From Atherix ibis (lineage: Eukaryota > Arthropoda > Insecta > Diptera > Athericidae), in contig OY282608.1 of NCBI GenBank assembly GCA_958298945.1, positions 16,655,933-16,719,932 of the forward strand: a stretch of 64,000 nt of DNA. Reading direction: 5' to 3'. The notes under the pieces were generated by a model that searched no databases, was not told the DNA's origin, and worked only from the letters and a program-made list of their open reading frames with translations. The translations under genes were made by a program, and so were the position numbers. Of this stretch, positions 56,101 to 64,000 are shown one piece after another. The stretch's first letter is position 1. Every line of letters begins with the position of its first letter.

Positions 56101-57718
56101 GTTGGTTTGTTGGTTTGTTGGTTTGTTGGTTTGTTGGTTTGTTGGTTTGTTGGTTTGTTGGTTTGTTCGTTTGTTGGTTTGTTGATTTGTTGGTTTGTTG
56201 GCTTGTTGGCTTGTTGGTTTGTTGATTTGTTGGTTTGTTGGTTTGTTTATTTGTTGGTTTGTTGGTTTGTTCGTTTGTTGGTTTGTTGGTTTGTTGGTTT
56301 GTTGATTTGTTGGTTTGTTGGTTTGTTGGTTTGTTGGTTTGTTGGCTTGTTGGTTTGCTGGTTTGTTGGTTTGTTGGTTTGTCGGCTTGTTGGTTTGTTG
56401 GTTTGTTGGTTTGTTGGCTTGTTGGTTTGTTGGCTTGTTGGTTTGTTGGTTTGTTGGTTTGTTGGTTTGTTGGTTTGTTGGTTTGTTGGTTTGTTGGTTT
56501 GTTGGTTTGTTGGTTTTTTGGTTTGTTGGTTTGTTCGTTTGTTGGTTTGTTAGTTACTTGGTTTGTTGGTTTGTTGGTTTGTTGGTTTGTTGGTTTGTTG
56601 GTTTGTTGGTTTGTTGGTTTGTTGTTTGTTGGTTTGTTCGTTTGTTGGCTTGTTGGTTTGTTGGTTTGTTGGTTTGTTGGTTTGTTGGTTTGTTGGTTTG
56701 TTGGTTAGTTGGTTAGTTGGTTTGTTGGTTAGTTGGTTTGTTGGTTTGTTGGTTTGTTGGTTTGTTGGTTTGTTGGTTTGTTGGTTTGTTGGTTTATTTG
56801 TTTGTTGATTTGTTGGTTTGTTGGTTTGTTGGTTTGTTGGTTTGTTGGTTTGTTGGTATGTTGGTTTGTTGGCTTGTTGATTTGTTGGCTTGTTGGTTTA
56901 TTGGTTTGTTGGTTTGTTGGTTTGTTGGTTTGTTGGTTTGTTGGATTGTTGGTTTGTTGGTTTGTTGGCTTGTTGGTTTGTTGTTTTGTTGGTTTGTTGG
57001 TTTGTTCGTTTGTTCATTTGTTCGTTTGTTCGTTTGTTCGTTTGTTGGTTAGTTGGTTTGTTGGTTTGTTTGTTTGTTGGTTTGTTGGTTTGCTGGTTTG
57101 TTGGCTTGTTGGTTTGTTGGCTTGTTGGTTTGTTGGTTTGTTGGTTTGTTGGTTTGTTGGTTTGTTGGTTTGTTGGTTTGTTGGTTTGTTGGTTTGTTGG
57201 TTTGTTCGTTTGTTTGATTGTTGGTTTGTTGGTTTTTTGGCTTGTTGGTTTGTTGGTTTGTTGGTTTGTTGGTTTGTTGGTTTGTTGGCTTGTTGGTTTG
57301 TTGGTTTGTTGGTTTTTTGGTTTTTTGGTTTGTTCGTTTGTTGGTTTGTTGGTTTGTTGGTTTGTTCGTTTGTTGGTTTGTTGATTTGTTGGTTTGTTGG
57401 CTTGTTGGCTTGTTGGTTTGTTGATTTGTTGGTTTGTTTGTTTGTTGGTTTGTTCGTTTGTTGGTTTGTTGGTTTGTTGGTTTGTTGGTTTGTTGGTTTG
57501 TTGGTTTGTTGGTTTGTTGGTTTGTTGGTTTGTTGGTTTGTTGGTTTGTTGGTTTGTTGGTTTGTTGGTTTGTTGGTTTGTTGGTTTGTTCGTTTGTTGG
57601 TTTGTTGGTTTGTTGGTTTGTTGGTTTTTTGGTTTTTTGGTTTGTTCGTTTGTTGGTTTGTTGGTTTGTTGGTTTGTTGGTTTGTTGGTTTGTTGGTTTG
57701 TTCGTTTGTTGGTTTGTT
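56101..57718 (+). repeat. Right-zone unit 1 with TTAGTTACTTGG
   Basis: From the GATTTGTT marker at 56,184 to the next at 57,719 is 1,535 bases. AGTTACTT starts 368 bases after the marker. The unit also holds a GTTTGTT slip at 56,624, three GGTTAGTT units near 56,700-56,730, TTTATTTG near 56,793 and a short CGTTTGTT run with a CATTTGTT variant near 57,014. Confidence 0.82.
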
Positions 57719-60700
57719 GATTTGTTGGTTTGTTGGCTTGTTGGCTTGTTGGTTTGTTGATTTGTTGGTTTGTTTATTTGTTGGTTTGTTGGTTTGTTGG
57801 TTTGTTGGTTTGTTGGTTTGTTGATTTGTTGGTTTGTTGGTTTGTTGGTTTGTTGGTTTGTTGGCTTGTTGGTTTGCTGGTTTGTTGGTTTGTTGGTTTG
57901 TCGGCTTGTTGGTTTGTTGGTTTGTTGGTTTGTTGGCTTGGTGGTTTGTTGGCTTGTTGGTTTGTTGGTTTGTTGGTTTGTTGGTTTGTTGGTTTGTTGG
58001 TTTGTTGGTTTGTTGGTTTGTTGGTTTGTTGGTTTGTTGGTTTGTTGGTTTGTTGGTTTTTTGGTTTGTTGGTTTGTTCGTTTGTTAGTTACTTGGTTTG
58101 TTGGTTTGTTGGTTTGTTGGTTTGTTGGTTTGTTGGTTTGTTGTTTGTTGGTTTGTTCGTTTGTTGGCTTGTTGGTTTGTTGGTTTGTTGGTTTGTTGGT
58201 TTGTTGGTTAGTTGGTTTGTTGGTTAGTTGGTTTGTTGGTTTGTTGGTTTGTTGGTTTGTTGGTTTGTTGGTTTGTTGGTTTGTTGGTTTATTTGTTTGT
58301 TGATTTGTTGGTTTGTTGGTTTGTTGGTTTGTTGGTTTGTTGGTTTGTTGGTATGTTGGTTTGTTGGCTTGTTGATTTGTTGGCTTGTTGGTTTATTGGT
58401 TTGTTGGTTTGTTGGTTTGTTGGTTTGTTGGTTTGTTGGATTGTTGGTTTGTTGGTTTGTTGGCTTGTTGGTTTGTTGTTTTGTTGGTTTGTTGGTTTGT
58501 TCGTTTGTTCATTTGTTCGTTTGTTCGTTTGTTCGTTTGTTCGTTTGTTGGTTAGTTGGTTTGTTGGTTTGTTTGTTTGTTGGTTTGTTGGTTTGCTGGT
58601 TTGTTGGCTTGTTGGTTTGTTGGCTTGTTGGTTTGTTGGTTTGTTGGTTTGTTGGTTTGTTGGTTTGTTGGTTTGTTGGTTTGTTGGTTTGTTGGTTTGT
58701 TGGTTTGTTAGTTTGTTGGTTTGTTTGATTGTTGGTTTGTTGGTTTTTTGGCTTGTTGGTTTGTTGGTTTGTTGGTTTGTCGGTTTGTTGGTTTGTTCGC
58801 TTGTTGGTTTGTTGGTTTGTTGGTTTTTTGGTTTTTTGGTTTGTTCGTTTGTTGGTTTGTTGGTTTGTTGGTTTGTTCGTTTGTTGGTTTGCTGATTTGT
58901 TGGTTTGTTGGCTTGTTGGCTTGTTGGTTTGTTGATTTGTTCGTTTGTTTGTTTATTGGTTTGTTCGTTTGTTGGTTTGTTGGTTTGTTGGTTTGTTGGT
59001 TTGTTGGTTTGTTGGTTTGTTGGTTTGTTGGTTTGTTGGTTTGTTGGTTTGTTGGTTTGTTGGTTTGTTGGTTTGTTGGTTTGTTCGTTTGTTGGTTTGT
59101 TGGTTTGTTGGTTTGTTGGTTTGTTGGTTTGTTGGTTTGTTGGCTTGTTGGTTTGTTGGCTTTTTGGCTTGTTGGTTTGTTGGTTTGTTCGTTTGTTGGT
59201 TTGTTGGTTTGTTGGTTTGTTGGTTTGTTGGTTTGTTGGTTTGTTGGTTTGTTGGTTTGTTGGCTTGTTGGCTTGTTGGTTTGTTGGTTTGTTGTTTTAT
59301 TGGTTTGTTGGCTTGTTGGTTTGTTGGTTTGTGGGTTTGTTTGTTTGTTGGTTTGTTGTTTTGTTGGTTTGTTGGTTTGTTGGCTTGTCAGTTTGTTGGT
59401 TTGTTCGTTTGTTGGTTTGTTGGTTTGTTGGTTTGGTGGTTTGTTGGTTTGTTGGTTTTTTGGTTTGTTGGTTTGTTCGTTTGTTGGTTTGTTGGTTTGT
59501 TGGTTTGTTGGTTTGTTGGTTTGTTCGTTTGTTGGTTTGTTGGTTTGTTGGTTTGTTGGTTTGTTGGCTTGTTGGTTTGTTGATTTGTTGGTTTGTTGGT
59601 TTGTTGGTTTGTTGGCTTTTTGATTTGTTGGCTTGTTGCCTTGTTGGTTTGTTGGTTTGTTGGTTTGTTGGTTCATTGGTTTGTTGGTTAGTTGGCTTGT
59701 TGGCTTGTTGGTTTGTTGGTTTGTTGGCTTGGTGGTTTGTTGGTTTGTTGGTTTGTTGGTTTGTTGGCTTGTTGGTTTGTTGGTTTGTTGGTTTGTTGGT
59801 TTGTTGGTTTGTTGGTTTGTTGGTTTGTTGGTTTGTTGGTTTGTTGGTTTGTTGGTTTGTTGGTTTGTTGGTTTGTTGGTTTGTTCGTTTGTTGGTTTGT
59901 TGGTTTGTTGGTTTGTTGGTTTGTTGGTTTGTTGGTTTGTTGGCTTGTTGGTTTGTTGGCTTGTTGGCTTGTTGGTTTGTTGGTTTGTTCGTTTGTTGGT
60001 TTGTTGGTTTGTTGGTTTGTTGGTTTGTTGGTTTGTTGGTTTGTTGGCTTGTAGGCTTGTTGGTTTGTTGGTTTGTTGTTTTGTTGGTTTGTTGGCTTGT
60101 GGGTTTGTTGGTTTGTTGGTTTGTTTGTTTGTTGGTTTGTTGTTTTGTTGGTTTGTTGGCTTGTTGGCTTGTTAGTTTGTTGGTTTGTTGGTTTGTTGGC
60201 TTGTTGGCTTGTTGGCTTATTGGTTTGTTGGCTTGTTGGTTTGATGGCTTGTTGGCTTGTTAATTTGTTGGTTTGTTGGTTTGTTCGTTTGTTGGTATGT
60301 TCGTTTGTTGGTTTGTTGGTTTGTTGGTTTGTTGGTTTGTTGGTTTGTTGGTTTGTTGGTTTGTTGGTTTGTTCGTTTGTTGGTTTGTTGGTTTGTTGGT
60401 TTGTTGGTTTGTTCGTTTGTTGGTTTGTTGGTTTGTTTGTTTGTTGGCTTGTTGGTTTGTTGGTTTGTTGGCTTGTTGGTTTGTTGGTTTGTTGGTTTGT
60501 TGGTTTGTTGGATTGTTGGTTTGTTCGTTTGTTGGCTTGTTGGTTTGTTGGCTTGTTGGCTTTTTGATTTATTGGCTTGTTGGTTTGTTGGTTTGTTGGT
60601 TTGTTGGTTTGTTGGTTTGTTGGTTAGTTGGCTTGTTGGCTTGTTGGTTTGAAGGTTTGTTGGCTTGTTGGTTTGTTGGTTTTTTGGTTTGTTTGTTTGT

Positions 60701-60861
60701 TGGTTTGTTGGTTTGTTGGTTTGTTGGTTTGTTGGTTTGTTGGTTTGTTGGTTTGTTGGTTTTTTGGTTTGTTGGTTTGTTGGTTTGTTCGTTTGTTGGT
60801 TTGTTGGTTTGTTGGTTTGTTGGTTTGTTGGTTTGTTGGTTTGTTCGTTTGTTGGTTTGTT
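57719..60861 (+). repeat. Right-zone unit 2 with TTAGTTACTTGG plus a block D-like insert
   Basis: AGTTACTT again lies 368 bases after the marker and the GTTTGTT slip is at 58,143. Most of the first 1.2 kb repeats unit 1 at offset 1,495-1,511. From about 58,900 the barcodes resemble block D (49.7-50.8 kb), with GGCTTTTTGATTTGTT near 59,612 and 60,555, making this unit twice as long. Confidence 0.8.
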
Positions 60862-63660
60862 GATTTGTTGGTTTGTTGGCTTGTTGGCTTGTTGGTTTGT
60901 TGATTTGTTGGTTTGTTTGTTTGTTGGTTTGTTGGTTTGTTCGTTTGTTGGTTTGTTGGTTTGTTGGTTTGTTGATTTGTTGGTTTGTTGGTTTTTTGGT
61001 TTGTTGGTTTGTTGGTTTGTTGGTTTGTTGGCTTGTTGGTTTGCTGGTTTGTTGGTTTGTTGGTTTGTCGGCTTGTTGGTTTGTTGGTTTGTTGGTTTGT
61101 TGGCTTGTTGGTTTGTTGGCTTGTTGGTTTGTTGGTTTGTTGGTTTGTTGGTTTGTTGGTTTGTTGGTTTGTTGGTTTGTTGGTTTGTTGGTTTGTTGGT
61201 TTGTTGGTTTGTTGGTTTTTTGGTTTGTTGGTTTGTTCGTTTGTTGGTTTGTTAGTTACTTGGTTTGTTGGTTTGTTGGTTGGTTGGTTTGTTGGTTTGT
61301 TGGTTTGTTGGTTTGTTGGTTTGTTGTTTGTTGGTTTGTTGGTTTGTTGGCTTGTTGGTTTGTTGGTTTGTTGGTTTGTTGGTTTGTTGGTTTGTTGGTT
61401 TGTTGGTTTGTTGGTTAGTTGGTTTGTTGGTTAGTTGGTTTGTTGGTTTGTTGGTTTGTTGGTTTGTTGGTTTATTGGTTTATTTGTTTGTTGATTTGTT
61501 GGTTTGTTGGTTTGTTGGTTTGTTGGCTTGTTGATTTGTTGGCTTTTTGGTTTATTGGTTTGTTGGTTTGTTGGTTTGTTGGTTTGTTGGATTGTTGGTT
61601 TGTTGGTTTGTTGGCTTGTTGGTTTGTTGGTTTGTTGGTTTGTTGGTTTGTTGGTTTGTTGTTTTGTTGGTTTGTTGGTTTGTTCGTTTGTTCGTTTGTT
61701 CGTTTGTTCGTTTGTTCGTTTGTTCGTTTGTTGGTTAGTTGGTTTGTTGGTTTGTTTGTTTGTTGGTTTGTTGGTTTGCTGGTTTGTTGGCTTGTTGGTT
61801 TGTTGGCTTGTTGGTTTGTTGGTTTGTTGGTGTTTTGGTTTGTTGGTTTGTTGGTTTGTTGGTTTGTTGATTTGTTGGTTTGTTTGATTGTTGGTTTGTT
61901 GGTTTTTTGGCTTGTTGGTTTGTTGGTTTGTTGGTTTGTTGGTTTGTTGGTTTGTTGGTTTGTTGGTTTGTTGGTTTGTTGGTTTGTTGGTTTGTTGGTT
62001 TTTTGGTTTTTTGGTTTGTTCGTTTGTTGGTTTGTTGGTTTGTTCGTTTGTTGGTTTGTTGATTTGTTGGTTTGTTGGCTTGTTGGCTTGTTGGTTTGTT
62101 GATTTGTTGGTTTGTTTGTTTGTTGGTTTGTTCGTTTGTTGGTTTGTTGGTTTGTTGGTTTGTTGGTTTGTTGGTTTGTTGGTTTGTTGGTTTGTTGGTT
62201 TGTTGGTTTGTTGGTTTGTTGGTTTGTTGGTTTGTTGGTTTGTTGGTTTGTTGGTTTGTTGGTTTGTTGGTTTGTTGGTTTGTTCGTGTGTTGGTTTGTT
62301 GGTTTGTTGGTTTGTTGGTTTGTTGGTTTGTTGGTTTGTTGGCTTGTTGGTTTGTTGGCTTGTTGGCTTGTTGGTTTGTTGGTTTGTTCGTTTGTTGGTT
62401 TGTTGGTTTGTTGGTTTGTTGGTTTGTTGGTTTGTTGGCTTGTTGGCTTGTTAGTTTGTTGGTTTGTTGTTTTGTTGGTTTGTTGGCTTGTTGGTTTGTT
62501 GGTTTGTTGGTTTGTTTGTTTGTTGGTTTGTTGGTTTGTTGGTTTGTTGGCTTGTTGGTTTGTTGGTTTGTTGGTTTGTTGGTTTGTTGGTTTGTTGGTT
62601 TGTTGGTTTGTTGGTTTGTTGGTTTGTTGGTTTGTTGGTTTGTTGGTTTGTTGGTTTGTTGGTTTGTTCGTTTGTTGGTTTGTTGGTTTGTTGGTTTGTT
62701 GGTTTGTTGGTTTGTTGGTTTGTTGGTTTGTTGGCTTGTTGGTTTGTTGGCTTGTTGGCTTGTTGGTTTGTTGGTTTGTTCGTTTGTTGGTTTGTTGGTT
62801 TGTTGGTTTGTTGGTTTGTTGGTTTGTTGGTTTGTTGGCTTGTTGGCTTGTTGGTTTGTTGGTTTGTTGTTTTGTTGGTTTGTTGGCTTGTTGGTTTGTT
62901 GGTTTGTTGGTTTGTTTGTTTGTTGGTTTGTTGTTTTGTTGGTTTGTTGGCTTGTTGGCTTGTTAGTTTGTTGGTTTGTTGGTTTGTTGGCTTGTTGGCT
63001 TGTTGGCTTATTGGTTTGTTGGCTTGTTGGTTTGATGGCTTGTTGGGTTGTTGGTTTGTTGGTTTGTTGGTTTGTTCGTTTGTTGGTATGTTCGTTTGTT
63101 GGTTTGTTAGTTTGTTGGTTTGTTGGTTTGTTGGTTTGTTGGTTTGTTGGTTTGTTGGTTTGTTGGTTTGTTGGTTTGTTCGTTTGTTGGTTTGTTGGTT
63201 TGTTGGTTTGTTGGTTTGTTCGTTTGTTGGTTTGTTGGTTTGTTTGTTTGTTGGCTTGTTGGTTTGTTGGCTTGTTGGCTTGTTGGTTTGTTGGTTTGTT
63301 GGTTTGTTGGTTTGTTGGATTGTTGGTTTGTTCGTTTGTTGGCTTGTTGGTTTGTTGGCTTGTTGGCTTTTTGATTTGTTGGCTTGTTGGTTTGTTGGTT
63401 TGTTGGTTTGTTGGTTTGTTGGTTTGTTGGTTAGTTGGCTTGTTGGCTTGTTGGTTTGATGGTTTGTTGGCTTGTTGGTTTGTTGGTTTTTTGGTTTGTT
63501 TGTTTGTTGGTTTGTTGGTTTGTTGGTTTGTTGGTTTGTTGGTTTGTTGGTTTTTTGGTTTGTTGGTTTGTTGGTTTGTTCGTTTGTTGGTTTGTTGGTT
63601 TGTTGGTTTGTTGGTTTGTTGGTTTGTTGGTTTGTTGGTTTGTTCGTTTGTTGGTTTGTT
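60862..63660 (+). repeat. Right-zone unit 3 with TTAGTTACTTGG plus a block D-like insert
   Basis: AGTTACTT lies 392 bases after the marker (49 octamers instead of 46). The slip is at 61,326. The block D-like part includes a GGCTTATT/GGTTTGAT segment near 63,010 and GGCTTTTTGATTTGTT near 63,365, and parallels 59-60.8 kb. Confidence 0.8.
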
Positions 63661-64000
63661 GATTTGTTGGTTTGTTGGCTTGTTGGCTTGTTGGTTTGTT
63701 GATTTGTTGGTTTGTTTGTTTGTTGGTTTTTTGGTTTGTTCGTTTGTTGGTTTGTTGGTTTGTTGGTTTGTTGATTTGTTGGTTTGTTGGTTTGTTGGTT
63801 TGTTGGTTTGTTGGTTTGTTGGTTTGTTGGTTTGTTGGCTTGTTGGTTTGCTGGTTTGTTGGTTTGTTGGTTTGTTGGTTTGTCGGCTTGTTGGTTTGTT
63901 GGTTTGTTGGTTTGTTGGTTTGTTGGTTTGTTGGTTTGTTGGTTTTTTGGTTTGTTCGTTTGTTCGTTTGTTGGTTTGTTAGTTACTTGGTTTTGTTGGT
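63661..64000 (+). repeat. Right-zone unit 4, cut by the window edge
   Basis: Begins with the same GATTTGTT marker. AGTTACTT starts 320 bases later (40 octamers), just before the edge. A 9-base unit GGTTTTGTT at 63,989 is a private one-base gain. Confidence 0.8.

Larger units (their letters stand above)
1..64000 (+). repeat. Satellite array of the octamer GGTTTGTT, filling the whole window
   Basis: Every line of the window is built from GGTTTGTT and one- or two-base variants of it. The common variants change position 1 (G to C, T or A), position 3 (T to C or A) or position 6 (G to T, A or C). Changes at positions 2, 4, 5, 7 and 8 are rarer and mark particular blocks. There is no interruption longer than one unit, no orientation switch and no unique DNA. 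Both window edges are inside the array. No gene, RNA gene, origin, CRISPR array or insertion element is visible. The repeat nature is certain. Its chromosomal location and any function are inference. An array this long with nested higher-order repeats is typical of eukaryotic satellite DNA. Confidence 0.98.

Noticed and set aside
1..64000. Telomeric repeat array
   Set aside because: The unit has only GG pairs, is far more variable than maintained telomeres, and shows kilobase higher-order duplications throughout. A subtelomeric satellite remains possible, but nothing in the window shows a chromosome end.
1..64000. CRISPR array
   Set aside because: There are no distinct spacers of constant length. 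What lies between recurring markers is again the same octamer.
1..64000. Forkhead-type TGTTTGT sites and inverted CCAAT boxes (ATTGG from GGTTTATT followed by GG)
   Set aside because: Both motifs arise automatically from the TGTTTGTT and GGTTTATT variants of the repeat. There is no gene nearby, so calling them regulatory sites is unsupported.
1..64000. Transposable element, tRNA, rRNA or other unique feature hidden in the array
   Set aside because: Every line of the window remains within one or two substitutions per octamer of the consensus. No unique stretch longer than about one unit was found.
1..64000. Bacterial or phage origin of the window
   Set aside because: No coding organisation at all over 64 kb and a single amplified octamer with nested duplications are not compatible with a prokaryotic or phage genome segment.

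Overview
The window holds no gene that I can support. All 64,000 bases are one tandem-repeat array of a degenerate 8-base unit, GGTTTGTT on the + strand (AACAAACC on the other). Both edges lie inside the array, so its true length is unknown. The array never turns around. The + strand is G/T throughout with scattered C and A, and there is no inverted block, transposon, unique spacer, RNA gene or promoter-like island. This points to a eukaryotic nuclear satellite (pericentromeric, subtelomeric or other heterochromatin) from a long-read assembly. I cannot name the organism from sequence alone.

The array is hierarchical. Level 1 is the octamer, itself readable as GGTT+TGTT. Level 2 is a small set of recurring variants: CGTTTGTT, GGCTTGTT, GGTTTTTT, GGTTTATT, GGATTGTT, GGTTTGAT, TGTTTGTT, GATTTGTT, GTTTTGTT, GGCATGTT, GGTATGTT, GGTTAGTT and rarer ones. 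They occur in fixed orders and act as barcodes. Level 3 is duplicated blocks of about 0.15 to 3.1 kb, recognised by shared barcode order. The most useful barcodes are TAGGTTTGTCGGCTAG (32 copies, last ending at 54,285), GGCTTTTTGATTTGTT (roughly 40 copies, throughout) and TTAGTTACTTGG (7 copies, at 21-27 kb and 56-64 kb only).

Layout: 0-7 kb, blocks repeated at offsets of about 2.83 and 3.27 kb, plus a first segment that reappears at 25.5 kb. 7-21 kb, nested duplications at offsets of 2,862, about 5,660 and about 2,190, with a 228-base segment present four times. 21-28 kb, a mosaic that includes the TTAGTTACTTGG marker. 28-34 kb, a tandem duplication of 3,081 bases. 33.5-39 kb, an imperfect copy pair at an offset of about 3.25 kb. 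39-47 kb, pairs at about 1.88 and 5.4-5.6 kb. 47-56 kb, a three-copy 0.9 kb block and a 2.6 kb pair at about 5.27 kb. 56-64 kb, repeats marked by TTAGTTACTTGG, without TCGGCTAG.

The long open frames seen on both strands are arithmetic by-products. Eight is not divisible by three and the unit has no stop in any frame, so every frame reads a cyclic octapeptide: LVCWFVGL forward, QTNKPTNQ reverse. They should not be annotated as proteins. The interest lies in the repeat dynamics. Copies differ mainly by gain or loss of whole octamers inside perfect runs. The octamer phase can be tracked across the array with 34 single-base slips, many of them inherited by duplicated blocks.
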